DNA of 64,000 bases from positions 1 to 64,000 of the forward strand of contig KV918984.1 in assembly GCA_002049455.2 (NCBI GenBank), given 5' to 3'. Position numbers and translations under genes: made by a program. Positions 29,983 through 41,085 of the stretch are shown piece by piece. Positions within the stretch are counted from its first letter, which is position 1; every line of letters starts with the position of its first letter. The DNA comes from Porphyra umbilicalis. Taxonomy: Eukaryota; Rhodophyta; Bangiophyceae; Bangiales; Bangiaceae. The notes under the pieces were generated by a model. That model made no database searches. It saw nothing but the letters and a program-made list of their open reading frames with translations, and was not told the origin of the DNA.

Positions 29983-31312
29983 AGTAGACGGCAGCGGGCG
30001 CCGCGGCGTGGCGATCGGGCTGCGGGGAAGGGGACTGCGGACGTGCAGGAAGCGGGGGGTGGGGGCGAGCAGCGCCCAGAGGACGTTTGGGAGGCGCTCG
30101 CCGGGGGGATTGGTCTGACTTGCGCTTGTTGGTGACGGGTGGTGGGGGCTGCGATGGCGGCAAGTGGGTGCTCTCCTCAAACCAGACACCCATTATGTAC
30201 CCGCCCGGCCGCGCCAGCTTGTGCGCCGTGGTGGCCCCGGGGCGCGCCGGCCGGCCGCCGCCGCCGTCCTGCCGTCGCCCGCGCCCGCGCCCGTCCGACC
30301 GCCGCCCGTCGCGCCCGCGCCGCTCCGACCGCCGCCGATCGCGCGCGGCAACGTGTCACGGAATGGCCGCCACCCGCCGCCTGCCGCGCCGTGCGGCGGC
30401 GGTAGACACCCGCGGTGGGCGGCCTTACCGTAATTGCAACCGACGGCCGATGCATTGGCCACCACGCGCCGGCAATCGAACCGCGCCGCCCACACCGTCC
30501 GACTCGTCTGACGTGGCGGCCGCGTGGCGCGCCGCGTCCCCAGTGTTGCTGGCGGCTGCCCACCGCCGCCGCTGTCGCCACTGCCGCTGCCGCCATGGGG
30601 GGCGCGCCGTCGAGTCGCCGACGGCCTGGGGCCGACGCGGAGGCCACGCAGGGACCCGGCAAACAGCCATTGTGCGTTCAGCGGGGGGGGCGCCCGCGCC
30701 GCGTCCGTGGTGAGCAGACAGCCGGGGGCAGGGGGGTGCGGCCACACGCGCGGCGGCACGCACGGCGGTACGGTGTCAATTGGGGGTCAGCCGCCCATGG
30801 GGGCCGCCTCCCCCACGGCCCCCGGATCGGGGCGGCGGCCGCCCACTCATGGGGACTTGCGGGTGGGCCTCCCCACCCACCACCTCCCCCCGCATCCGTA
30901 GCCTGTTAGGATTCGAAAGTAGCACTTCTGGCTGTAGTATACGAAGAAGAGACACCAGGGATCCCTGACGAACACGAACACGAAGAGCATGTATCGCGCC
31001 TCTTCATAGCCGCCTCCAGCGACATACAAAAGCCGCCACGTGTACGCGCAAAGATGGTATAGTACAGTACTGTGCAGATTACATTTGAAACAGAATGTTA
31101 AGTGCCACGCGTCTCTAAACGTGTCTTCTGCCTATTTGCCAGTTCCATGTCGGACTGAAGGATGACAGCCGCATGCCGCAACAGCTTCTGCTGAGGAGCG
31201 TTCCGTGCCGCCGATTGTCTCACGCGTCGCGCTTTTTTCCCCCCGCGAGCCAATGAGGAGCTGCGTGGCAAGTCTCTCGAGAATTCCCATCAGGTGAGAC
31301 TGCGCGACTTTC
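29983..31312. other. intergenic region with a low-GC island
   Basis: 29.98-30.9 kb is GC-rich with only shadow ORFs. From about 30.90 to 31.31 kb the composition drops abruptly to near 50% GC (TAGTACAGTACTGTGCAG near 31060, repeated GAACACGAACACGAAGAG near 30970), suggesting an insertion or a regulatory island; no terminal repeats were found. Confidence 0.4.
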
Positions 31313-31575
31313 TTAACCTATGAGACGGCACTTTTTTGATCCGACATTTCCCGCAGAGGCGGCCCGCGGTGCCTGCCTTGCTCCCCCGCCCCCCCCTCCC
31401 CTCCCCCGCCGCGATAAGGGCGGCGGCCGGCCGGCGATGGTGCCGTCTCGTGGCCGCCGACGAGAGCACCACGGCGGCCGCCGCAGCGACCGGGAGACCG
31501 CGCGCGGCGGGGGGTGGGGCCGGCGTGGCCCCCATAGGGGCGGCACACGGACGGGGAGCAGTGGCAGAGGCCCCC

Positions 31576-31795
31576 CTACGGCGGCCGCCGCGGCTGCGGC
31601 TGCCGCCCCGACGGGCGGCGGGCAGGCCGCCCCCTCGGCCGCTGGCCGTGGCGGCCGACCGCCACCGGCGGCAGGCGGCGGTGGGTGCGGCGGCGGCGGG
31701 CTCCCTCCCCGCCACCCCCCGGTGGCCGCCCTCTGACCGGCGGTGGCGCCGGCGCGCATGGCGACCCGCGGCGACGCCGCGCCGTCGGCGCGCGA

Positions 31796-31833
<38 letters not shown>

Positions 31834-33590
31834 GCGCGGCGGCGGCGGCGCCGCTGACGGCGGCGACGGTTGGCCCCGACCGGCGGCCGCCATGGGCCAA
31901 CAGCGGGGCCTCCGCGCCGCCGCCTCGGCCGCCCGCCTCGGCCGCCCGCCCGCCGCCCGCGCCGCCGCGTCGGGGGGTGGTGCCACCCCCACAGCAGCCG
32001 CCACCCGCCGCGCGTCGACGACCAGGCGGCGGTCGGCGCCCGCCGCCGTCCACACCCCCGCGACGGGGCGTCGGCGGCGCGGCGGCGCCGTCGAGCCGAC
32101 GCCGCCCGCGGCCGCGGCCGCGCGGCCGCGCGGCCGCCGCCGCCCCGCCGCCGCCGCGCGCGCCGCACGGTCGCCCGGCGCGCCGCCGCCACCCCCTCGC
32201 CGAGCCCCTCCTCGGGCGGCGGCCCCGCGTGGGGTGGGGCCCCCCCCGCCGCCCCCCCGCCGCCCCCACCCCCGCCGTGGCGGCGACCGCGCGCGCGGCC
32301 GCGTGCCGTCGGGCGGCGGGGCCGCCGCGCGCCGCGCGCGCGCGCGCGCGGGTGTGTGGACGGCGGTGAGGGGGGGGGGGGGTGACGGCGTCGGGGGGGG
32401 GGGGCGTGTCGGTCGGCGGCGGTGGGGGGGGGTGTCGGGAACGGGGGGGGGGGGGGGGGGGGGGGGGCACCGCCGGCCGGCGGTACGGAGGGGGGTGTCT
32501 GCGGCAGCGGCGGCGGCGGCGGCGGCGGGGGCGGCGGCGTGAGGCGGCGGCGTGGGGGGGGGTTGAGGCGCTAGGAACGGAGGAAGCGGGGGCTCGCCGT
32601 GGGAGGCGGCGGCGAGCGGCAGGCGCCGATGTGGGGGGGGGGGTGCCGCCGCCGCCGCGCGGGCGGGCGGCGGGCGCCCACCAGAGCCCGGGCCGTGACC
32701 ACTGCGGCTGGGCGGCGGTGCCGCGGCTGCCGCTGCCGTGGGCGGACCTGCCGTCGGCGCCGGCCGGCGCGCGTACCCGCCCACCCGTCGTAGCGCCCGC
32801 GTCGGGGCGGGGGTGGTGGCGGCCGCGGGGGCCCGGTCGGCACCCCCCGAGTGCCCCCCGCCACCGCCCCGCCGCGGGCGGTGGTGGGTGTGTAGGGGCG
32901 GCGGGTGTGGCCGCGCGGCCACCCAAGGCGGCCGCTTTGCCCTCGGGACGCCGCCTGCGGTGCGGTGCCCCCACGCTTGGCAACGCCGTGCGCCGACGAC
33001 GGCGCCGTGCCGCCGCCGTCGGTCGACGGCGTGGCCGCCGCCGCGTGGACGCGGGGGGGGGGGTGCCGCCGCGGCGCGACCGGCGGGGAGCGCCACCGCC
33101 TGCGCGACGACCGGTGGTGCGCCCCCCGGGTGCCGTGCTTGTGCGACGGCGGCGGGCACGACGGGCGCGCGTCGGGGGGGGTCCACGGCTGCGCCGCACC
33201 GCACGGCGCGGCGCCCCGTCGCGCAGGGGCGGTGCGGGGCGCCCCTTGGTGCCCGTCGCCACGCGCCCTCCGGGTGGCGCCTCTGTCGCACGCGCGGGGA
33301 CTCGTGACGACGCACGGCGGGGGGGGGGGTGTCGCCAATGGTGCCGGCGGCTGCGGGGCAGACACCCACGCGGTAGAGAGGCCGCCACACGTGTGGGTGG
33401 CGGCTGGCCCCCCACCCATTTCATGAGCGCGGCGGCTGGGCGGGCACCACATGGGGCAAACAAGGCGACGGCGGGAGGGAGGCAGTCGACGGGGACGGCG
33501 CGGGCGGCGACCGCCGGGACGGTCGCGCTGGTGATAGGGACAGTCACGGGCGCTGGTGTGAGGGGTTGAGCGGCGCGGTACAAGCCGAAT
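31576..33590 (-). CDS. possible Pro/Ala-rich low-complexity protein (uncertain model)
   Basis: Minus-strand frames here contain patches of natural-looking sequence between homopolymers: GLYRAAQPLTPAPVTVPITS and FAPCGARPAAALMKWVGG near 33.4-33.6 kb, and VWTAAGADRRLVVDARRVAA near 32.0 kb, separated by Pro-, Ala- and Arg-rich runs (PPPPPPPVPDTPPHRRRP). Poly-G tracts of 10-25 at 32360-32470 would shift the frame, so no single ORF can be trusted. If real, it is a disordered Pro/Ala-rich protein. No start, signal peptide or domain can be fixed. It may equally be non-coding GC-rich DNA. Confidence 0.22.
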
Positions 33591-33978
33591 GCTGTGGCCG
33601 TGCGCCTCTGCTGCCCGCTGCGCTCACGGCCGTCGACGTGGGGGCGCTTCGGCTGAGGGGGACGAGGCGCCGCTGGCCGTGCGCGGCTGCGCATGTGCTT
33701 GCGATTGCATTTTTCTTCGGTGGTGGTCGACGCCACCTGTACGCAGTATCGCGCGATTGACCGTGTTTGGCGACCGCCAACTGTGCGGTACAATGACCTC
33801 ATTGTTCTCACTAAACGGGGAAAAAAATAGAGGCACTTTCCCCCTCTGCTCGCCGCTCTCTCCCGCTGTCCCCTCCACCCCCCCACCCCTATGCATCATC
33901 GTTGTGAGCCACACTCTCTACCAATAAACACACGCCACGCCGGCAGCACTCTAGCCCGGAAAAAGCACCGACTCCGTC

Positions 33979-34416
33979 ATGGAAGAAGCGGCCACGGCGA
34001 CCATAGAAGAAGCGGCAGCGGCAACGATGGTAGAAGCAGCCACGCCGACGATGGAAGAAGCGGCCGCCCCCACGATTGATGAAACGGCCGCGCCGACGGT
34101 GGAAGAAGCGGCCGCGCTGAAGACGGAAGATGCGGCCGCGCCGACGGTGGAAGAAGAGCAGCGACAGCAGGGACCCGCCACCAAAACAAGACGATACCCA
34201 AAACGACAACCAAGACGACAACCAAGACGACAACCAAGACGACAACCAAGACGACAAAACAAGACGGCCACACCCCGGCGGTCTTACGACGCGCCTCCCG
34301 CCCGGACGAGCCTCGACCTCCCCCCCGGCTCGCCGCTCAGCTCAACCACCACATCCCCTGGCGGGCCTCGGCCCCCGCCCCGCTCCGGTCAGCCTCTTTT
34401 CCACCCCCCCGGCTGA
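33979..34416 (+). CDS. acidic-repeat protein, long copy in the left duplication arm
   Basis: ATG at 33979 gives 145 residues. Residues 1-60 are 8-residue acidic repeats of the type EEAAAPT(I/V/M) (MEEAATATIEEAAAATMVEA at the start), encoded by 24-bp units. Then EEEQRQQGPATKTRRYPKRQ leads into a basic stretch of PRRQ repeats encoded by a 12-bp tandem unit, followed by a Pro/Ser-rich tail. There is no signal peptide. In the right arm the matching gene has TAA where this one has TAC (RRY), so only this copy carries the basic part. A sharply split acidic-basic charge suggests chaperone-like or nucleic-acid-linked binding, but no family is recognised. Its 3' end faces the gene-like region on the opposite strand. 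Confidence 0.5.
   Translation: MEEAATATIEEAAAATMVEAATPTMEEAAAPTIDETAAPTVEEAAALKTEDAAAPTVEEEQRQQGPATKTRRYPKRQPRRQPRRQPRRQPRRQNKTATPRRSYDAPPARTSLDLPPGSPLSSTTTSPGGPRPPPRSGQPLFHPPG
34197..34260. repeat. 12-bp tandem repeat, left arm
   Basis: About five copies of ACAACCAAGACG. The right arm has more copies in reverse (about 38096-38190), so the repeat changed length after the duplication. Confidence 0.9.
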
Positions 34417-35755
34417 CCTCATCTGGCCCCTCTGTGTCCCTGGCAGCCTCTTCTGCCCCCCCTCCCTCCGGACCCTCCTCCCCCTCCCGCGAGTACACCA
34501 CCCGCGGGTGTCTTTGCCGGCGGCGGCGCGGCGCTTGGCATTGGCGCCGCCGTCGGCTTTGGCTCCGACCAGCTCCACCGTCGAGCGGCGGGGCGGGAGG
34601 AGCGGTCACGGCCGGCCCGTCGTCGACGCGCGTGATGGCCTTGACCAGGATGGCGAGCGGCAACGTGGGCGCCGCTGTCTCGCCACCTAGGGTGGATGAT
34701 GTGGGCGCCAAGCCGGCAGCGTCGAGCATCGACCGCGCGACGGAGGTGGCTCGGGCGCTTGGCGTCGTCGACTTGAAGCGACGCTAGAAGCGGGTGTTGT
34801 CGTCGACGATCACGTTGTCCGGCACTTGGTGGATGTTGCCACAAGGCATGGGGCCGACCACCAAGTCGGGTTGGGCAGAGGTGTCGGCGGGCTCGGTGGG
34901 GCCAAGGTGTGGGTGGTGTGCTCGGCCCGCATGTTGGCGGCAGAGTGACGGGTGGGTGCAGATGTGGTGCCGGTGCCGACGTTGGAGCGAGTGGCGGCGG
35001 GGATGGAGCCTTCGACACAGTTGGCAGCGCCGCTTTTATAGTCTCGAGGGGCCACCCCACCCCCGCCTGAGCGCCCGTTTTGGGGACGGTGTGCGCGCTC
35101 GGCGCGGCGCGCACCTTGTTGGCGTGCTGACCCGCTATATCAGAGACCGCCATGGGCACGCTCGTGCTGGCCCGCAACACCCCACAACCAGCCGCCCGTG
35201 GGGCAGAGACGCACGGTCGTGGGCCGCGTGGAGGGGCCAGTGGCCCCGCAGCGGCGCCCACGGCCCCAACACAGCGAGCTCATCCTTGTCGCGGCTGCCC
35301 CGAGCAGACACTTTCAGACCCTTGTCGACGCGCCGGCTCCGTCCGCACCGCCCGACACCGCCGTGTGAACCACTCACCAGCCGCGCACCCAGTGCGCTGG
35401 TGTGACTGCCAGCGGGGTGGTCTCCTCGTCGGACATTGGTGGTGTTGAGTGCTCCGCTAGTGGCCACCGCTACCTGCATTGGGCCACCGAGATGCCCGCT
35501 GCACCGCCGCCGTGCTGAAGCCGGGGCCCGAGCCCTCCCCCCCCACACCGGGCCCGTGCGACGACACCGACGAAGCCGCTCGGCGGGGGCCGCTTGGAAG
35601 CCGACAGTGACGTCGGCAACACCGCGTGGTGGGCTGCCTTGCAAGCCGGGGCCACGATGGTGTGGGTGCTGGGCCTGGGTGGCCGCCGCAGCGCCGAGCG
35701 GGACACCGTATTCATGCCCTCCTGTGCACAACCCTTGCCCGAGTCGAGCGGAGGA

Positions 35756-36619
35756 CGGGCGCGGCTGGCGACAACGGCAGAGATAAATCATCCATCAAAG
35801 CATGATGCACGTAACAGATGCGCGGTGCAGGATGCTTCAGATGCTTCCACCCGCACCTGTCCTGACGGGGGACGCGCAGCTTCAGCCCAGTTTCGTGCTC
35901 AGCAAAGATCAGCAGTCTCGCCCCCGTTTGTTTGACCGCTCCCGGGCGAGCGGTTGAGTCCAGACTGGTGTCCAGGTGCACACCCTTGCTCCACCAATCA
36001 ACGGGCCGCATGTGTCGTACCACACGCCCGGTGATTGGCGCCTCGGATCTGTGCATCTCAGCACCATGCCAAGTTTCGGCTAGCGCAGTCGAGCAGTTTT
36101 ATGAAGGACACCCGTTCGTGTGGCTGCGATAAAGTTGCTGACTTTCAAAAAAATGGCGGATACGAGGAGGCCGCAGTCAACAGTCATCGTCCTGCACTTG
36201 GGGACCAATGAAAAGACCAGAAACCAACCTGACATAGTTTCGCATGTCAGCAATATCATCACAACCGCACAAAAGAGCGTGTGGCTGAAACGCGACGTGG
36301 TGCAGGGTCACAACACATTCCACAATCCAATCACCGCGTATTTTGTACCACGCATGCGTCTGGTGTTTGCGGGTGCAAGGACATGCATCACGATACGAGT
36401 CTCGACGAGGGCGGCTGCGAGCCGTGCACGAAATGTGTCGGCGCCATGGTCGTTTCCATTCGATTCAGCTCCACCGCGGATCGAACCGTGGAAGGGGAAG
36501 GCCACCCCCACTCCCAGACCGCGTCGGGGGCACCTCGTGCGCGGCGGTGTGGAAAGAGAGTCCCAGTCGTTGTCGTCGGTGTTGCCCCTCCTTTGCGACT
36601 GAGCCCGTCGTGCGCTTGG
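35756..36619. other. spacer between the two duplication arms
   Basis: This 0.86-kb spacer has mixed, lower GC than the arms. No gene is supported; the open frames are short. It contains ordinary sequence such as CATCAAAGCATGATGCACG and TTTCGGCTAGCGCAGTCGAG and no visible transposon ends. Confidence 0.5.
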
Positions 36620-37317
36620 CTGACGCGGGCGTTTTGCACAGGCGGGCACGACGGCGTCCCGACCGTGTTGCGGCGGCCACCCAGGCCCAGCACCCACATC
36701 ATCGTGGCCCCGGCTTGCAAGGCAGCCCACCACGCGGTGTTGCCGCCGTCACTGTCGGCTTCCAAGCGGCCCCCGCCGAGCGGCTTGGTCGGTGTCGTCG
36801 CACGGGCCCGGTGTGGGGGGGGAGGGCTCGGGCCCCGGCTTCAGCACGGCGGCGGTGCGGCGGGCATCTCGGTGGCCCAACGTAGGTAGCGGTGGCCACT
36901 AGCGGAGCACTCAACACCACCAATGTCCGACGAGGAGACCACCCCGCTGGCAGTCACACCAGCGCACTGGGTGCGCGGCTGGTGAGTGGTTCACACGGCG
37001 GTGTCGGGCGGTGCGGACGGAGCCGGCGCGTCAACAAGGGTCTGAAAGTGTCTGCTCGGGACAGCCGCGACAAGGATGAGCTCGCTGTGTTGGGGCCGTG
37101 GGCGCCGCTGCGGGGCCACTGGCCCCTCCACGCGGCCCACGACCGTGCGTCTCTGCCCCACGGGCGGCTGGTTGTGGGGTGTTGCGGGCCAGCACGAGCG
37201 TGCCCATGGCGGTCTCTGATATAGCGGGTCAGCACGCCAACAAGGTGCGCGCCGCGCCGAGCGCGCACACCGTCCCCAAAACGGGCGCTCAGGCGGGGGT
37301 GGGGTGGCCCCTCGAGA

Positions 37318-37330
37318 CTATAAAAGCAGC
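37318..37330 (+). promoter_or_regulatory. TATA-like element in the right duplication arm (mirrored in the left arm)
   Basis: ACTATAAAAGCAGC, with its exact inverted counterpart at about 35027-35039 on the minus strand of the left arm. It is conserved in both copies and placed about 100 bp before an ATG in each. Confidence 0.45.
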
Positions 37331-38095
37331 GCTGCCAACTGTGTCGAAGGCTCCACCCCCGCCGCCACTCGCTCCAACGTCGGCACCGGCACCACATCTG
37401 CACCCACCCGTCACTCTGCCGCCAACATGCAGGCCGAGCACACCACCCACACCTTGGCCTCACCGAGCCCGCCGACACCTCTGCCCAACCCGACTTGGTG
37501 GTCGGCCCCATGCCTTGTGGCAACATCCACCAAGTGCCGGACAACGTGATCGTCGACGACAACACCCGCTTCTAGCGTCGCTTCAAGTCGACGACGCCAA
37601 GCGCCCGAGCCACCTCCGTCGCGCGGTCGATGCTCGACGCTGCCGGCTTGGCGCCCACATCATCCACTCTAGGTGGCGAGACGGCGGCGCCCACGTTGCC
37701 GCTCGCCATCCAGGTCAAGGCCATCACGCGCGTCGACGACGGGCCGGCCGTGACCGTTCCGCCCGCCCCGCCGCTCGACGGTGGAGCTGGTCGGAGCCAA
37801 AGCCGACGGCGGCGCCAATGCCAAGCGCCGCGTCGCCGCCGGCAAAGACACCCGCGGGTGGTGTACTCGCGGGAGGGGGAGGAGGGTCCGGAGGGAGGGG
37901 GGCAGAAGAGGCTGCCAGGGACACAGAGGGGCCAGATGAGGTCAGCCGGGGGGGTGGAAAAGAGGCTGACCGGAGCGGGGCGGGGGCCGAGGCCCGCCAG
38001 GGGATGTGGTGGTTGAGCTGAGCGGCGAGCCGGGGGGGAGGTCGAGGCTCGTCCGGGCGGGAGGCGCGTCGTAAGACCGCCGGGGTGTGGCCGTC

Positions 38096-38190
38096 TTGGT
38101 TGTCGTCTTGGTTGTCGTCTTGGTTGTCGTCTTGGTTGTCGTCTTGGTTGTCGTTTTGGTTATCGTTTTGGTTATCGTCTTGTTTTGGTG
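38096..38190. repeat. 12-bp tandem repeat, right arm
   Basis: About seven copies of GTTGTCGTCTTG, the last ones varied to GTTATCGTTTTG. Reverse-orientation counterpart of 34197-34260, but longer. Confidence 0.9.
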
Positions 38191-38390
38191 GCGGGTCCCT
38201 GCTGTCGCTGCTCTTCTTCGATCGTCGGCGCGGCCGCATCTTCCGTCTTCAGCGCGGCCGCTTCTTCCACCGTCGGCGCGGCCGTTTCGTCAATCGTGGG
38301 GGCGGCCGCTTCTTCCATCGTCGGCGTGGCTGCTTCTTCCATCGTTGCCGCTGCCGCTTCTTCTATGGTCGCCGCGGCCGCTTCTTCCAT
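38172..38390 (-). CDS. acidic-repeat protein, truncated copy in the right duplication arm
   Basis: ATG at 38390 gives 72 residues: the same EEAAAPT repeats as the left copy, ending EEEQRQQGPATKTRR at a TAA. In the left arm the codon is TAC (Tyr) and the protein continues into a basic PRRQ region, so the two copies differ by a C-to-A change that removes or adds the basic half. Which state is ancestral cannot be told from two copies. The frame downstream (38171 to about 37724) stays open in another register with Gln/Asn/Asp repeats (DDNQDDNQDD). Confidence 0.42.
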   Translation of the reverse strand: MEEAAAATIEEAAAATMEEAATPTMEEAAAPTIDETAAPTVEEAAALKTEDAAAPTIEEEQRQQGPATKTRR

Positions 38391-38585
38391 GACGGAGCCG
38401 GTGCTTTTTCCGGGCTAGAGTGCTGCTGGCGTGGCGTGTGTTTACTTGTCGAGAGTGTGGCTCACAACGATGATGCATAGGGGTGGAGGGGGGGGGGGGA
38501 CAGCGGGGCAGAGCCGCGAGCAGCGGGAGAAAGAATCTTTTTTACTTCATTTTTCCGTGGGAGCAATGAAGTCATCGTTGCGCGC

Positions 38586-39922
38586 CCGTGCTGCTCGTCT
38601 TTAGCACAGCCGGTCGCGCCTCTGCACAATGCCGGCGCCATCCCACGAACCCGCTGCCTCTCAGCGGCCCGTGGCCGGCGACCGTGGCGCCGCCACCCTA
38701 GCGTAGTAGCCCAGCGGTTCCCACTCTGCAAACCCGTCGGCCGCCCGCCACGCCGGTACACGCGCTGCCACAGCGGCGACACCCCGCCCTCCTTTGCTGT
38801 TCTTCTTCTCACGACTGTGCACCGCCCCCGTCCGCGCCCCCCCCACACCCGTCCGCCGCCCCGAGCACGGATGGGCATCAGCGACGACGCTCGCGCGCCC
38901 CCCCCCCCCCAGGCGCCCGCCGCCGCACCCGCCGCCTCTCCCCGCGCCCGCCCGCCGCGCGCAGCGCCGCCGCCGTCGCCGCGCGCGGCGGTACCACGCG
39001 CGCCGCCTGCCCCGCCGCGCCGCCGTCGGCGGCGCGGCAGCGCGGCAGCGCACGCCGACGCGCGGCACGGCGGGGGGGCACGCTCCGCCCCCCCCCCCCC
39101 CGCCCCCCCCCCCCTCCCGCCGCGGCCGCCGCCCCGCCCCGCGCGCACACGGGCGGGCGGCGCGGGCGGCGCGGCGCAGCGACACCCCCCACACCCCCGT
39201 CGACGGGGAGCGGCGCGCGCGCGCCCCCCCGCGCCGGGGGGGGGGCACCCCGCCGCCACCCGCCCCGCGCGCACCCCGCCGTCGGGGGGCGCCCCCGCAC
39301 CGGCGGCGCGGGGGGCGGCGGCAGGCGCCGCCCGGCGCGGCGCGCGACCGCGGCGCGGCGTGCGTCCACAGGGGCCCCCGAGGTTGGCGCCAAGGGGGGG
39401 GGGACGGGCCACCCCGGCGGCGGCGTGAGGCGGGCTCGCCCCGTGACGGGGGGGGGGGGGGGGGAGCACCAACGGACGGCGGTCGGCCGCTGGCGATCAC
39501 AGTGACGGGGGCGCCAACGTTTATCGCCACGTGATGATCAACGGCTGGTCCAAAGGTGGCCAATGTGCCTCGGGTGCTCTTTTTTGAGACGGAGGGATTG
39601 TCATCACCAAGGGGGGCCGAGAGGGTACCGGCTGGACACTGGGGCACCCCTTGGGGTTGGGACTCACCCGCCCCCCTGGCTTGGCCGCTCGCTGCTCCTT
39701 GCGACGAGGCATGCAGGGGTCAGCAGCCTGCCCCATGTGGAGCCCCCCTCATAAGAGAAGCACCAGACACACTGCGCACGCGGCTCCTGCAGCGACGCAG
39801 GCGTACCACTCGGGGTCTGCACCCTCGGCCATACTGCTCCGCACTTCCCTGGTAGATACTCCTGAGCACTAGGACTGCACTTGCCCCGTTGCTCTTTTCT
39901 CCCGCGGGTCTCGCCAACCACC
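38586..39922. other. GC-rich intergenic region
   Basis: No gene is firmly supported. 38.87-39.45 kb is Pro/Ala/Arg shadow-ORF sequence with poly-G and poly-C runs. On the minus strand a short exon-like segment, 39712-39668 (MPRRKEQRAAKPGGR), is followed by a consensus donor GTGAGT; I could not find its partner exon. Confidence 0.4.
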
Positions 39923-41085
39923 ATGTCTGCCGCGGACGCTGCCACCGGGACGGTCGACGTGGCCACCATTGGCCCGTGCACGCGCCTGCTGTGGGCGGTC
40001 TTTAAGGTGGCCACGGATGGCGCCTACGCCGCCGCCGCCGGCCCCCTGTCGTCCGCAACCGCCGCCGTGGATCGGTTCATCGCCACCAGGGCGGGGCCCG
40101 CCGCCGCGGCCGCGGCCGCCGGGGCCGGGTGGGTGGTGGCGGCCGCCGCCGCGGCGGCGCGGTGCGCGCCTCGGGCCGTCGCATCGTCGGGGCGGGCGGC
40201 GGTCGCCGCGGCGGCCGCCACGGCGCCGGGGGCGCGGCTCGGCGCCGCCGCCGCCCGTCTCTGCCGCGACTGGCTGTCGGACGCGGGGCTCCGCGCGGAG
40301 CCGATGCGCCAGGTGTGGGCGGCGGTGCGGGGGGACCCGGCGACGCAACTGTTGGGTACGGGCACCGACGCACCTAGCCGCGGAGGGGGGGGGCGGCCGC
40401 GTGCCCATGGGCGACGGGCGTGCCGTCGAGGCGGCGCCAGACAGGCGTTGCTTGTGGCCTCGGCTGTGCCCCATTGGCTGTTGCTTTGTGCGTGCACAGG
40501 GACTGACTTGTGCCTTTTCACGCTTTGTCTTGGTGTCACGTTCCCCCGAGTCGTCTGCCTTTTTTCGGGCGAGGGCTGTGCGCCATCCTTGGCCGCGCTT
40601 GCCCTTGTTCTTGCCCCGCAGTCGTCGGCTGCCTGGTCGGCCTCCACCTGTTCCTGACGCTCACCAGCGACTTGTTTTGGCGCTTGCTCATCGCTTGCAG
40701 GGCGTCCCCCCACGCGCGCACGTCGCCTCCCCACCCCCGACCGGTCACGCCGTCCAAGGCCGCCGCCGCCGCCTCCGCCATGGGCGCGGTCGCGGCCGAC
40801 GTTGGGACTGCCGCTGACGAGACGCCCGCCGCCGCCGCCGCCGCCGCCGCCGCCCCCACCGCCCCCCCCGCCCCCGCCATTGATCCGCGGCGGGGTGGTC
40901 ACCGCCGCCCCCGCGGCGGCAGCCCCCCCGGTGGCGCGACCAAGCGCGGGTGCCGCACGGCGCACACGACGCCGCCGTGGTGGACGGTCGACGCGCCGCG
41001 TCGGGGGCGGGCCGACGGGGCGCCGCGGGCGCCCGTGGGGGCCTCCTCCTCGGCCCCCGAGGCGGCGTCAGAGGAGGTGTGGTAG
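39923..41085 (+). CDS. Ala-rich helical membrane-type protein, paralogue of the gene at 27238 (two exons)
   Basis: Exon 1 is 39923-40355, with a GTACGG donor at 40356; the intron is 40356-40621, ending CCCTTGTTCTTGCCCCGCAG; exon 2 is 40622-41085. The spliced 298-aa protein begins MSAADAATGTVDVATIGPCT and has Ala-rich helices to about residue 130, then VWAAVRGDPATQLL joined to VVGCLVGLHLFLTLTSDLFW, a clear membrane helix, then an Ala/Pro-rich basic tail ending SSSAPEAASEEVW. The donor splits the codon after the first base, as in the 27238 gene, at the same point relative to DP..LL and the hydrophobic segment. Sequence identity outside that point is low. Function unknown. Without splicing, exon 1 would read into low-complexity sequence that looks unlike protein. 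Confidence 0.72.

Larger units (their letters stand above)
33790..35755 (+). repeat. left arm of a 1.9-kb-arm inverted duplication
   Basis: This arm reappears in reverse at 36620-38585 with few differences across most of its length: for example GCCATGGGCACGCTCGTGCT near 35150 versus its complement near 37200, and identical text around CAAGGTGCGCGCCGCGCCGA. Similarity fades at both ends (outer about 33790, inner about 35755). The arm contains an acidic-repeat ORF (33979-34416, plus), a minus-strand gene-like region with a TATA-like GTCTCGAGG-flanked TTTTATAG near 35034, and an ankyrin-like translation (GNTAWWAALQAGATMVWVLG) near 35610-35670. Confidence 0.92.
36620..38585 (-). repeat. right arm of the inverted duplication
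   Basis: This is the reverse complement of 33790-35755. A TATA-like CTATAAAAGCAGC at about 37318-37330 is followed by a leader and an ATG at 37427, giving a plausible promoter for a plus-strand transcript towards 38.0 kb; protein-like text there (LTEPADTSAQPDLVVGPMPC, then a shared TAG at about 37573, then SARATSVARSMLDAAGLAPT) is broken by that TAG and a likely frameshift near 37785. Both arms carry the same TAG, so it predates the duplication. Divergence between arms is low in the middle and rises at the ends. Confidence 0.92.

Noticed and set aside
31313-33886. 857-codon minus-strand ORF as a single protein
   Set aside because: Most of it is Arg/Ala/Pro shadow sequence across poly-G runs; only short patches look natural, so it is given only as a low-confidence region.
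35594-35700. Ankyrin-repeat gene in the duplication arms
   Set aside because: Only one ankyrin-like unit (GNTAWWAALQAG) is visible and flanking frames are broken, so it is mentioned but not annotated as a gene.
39668-39712. Exon MPRRKEQRAAKPGGR with GTGAGT donor on the minus strand
   Set aside because: Attractive start and donor, but no acceptor or second exon could be matched.
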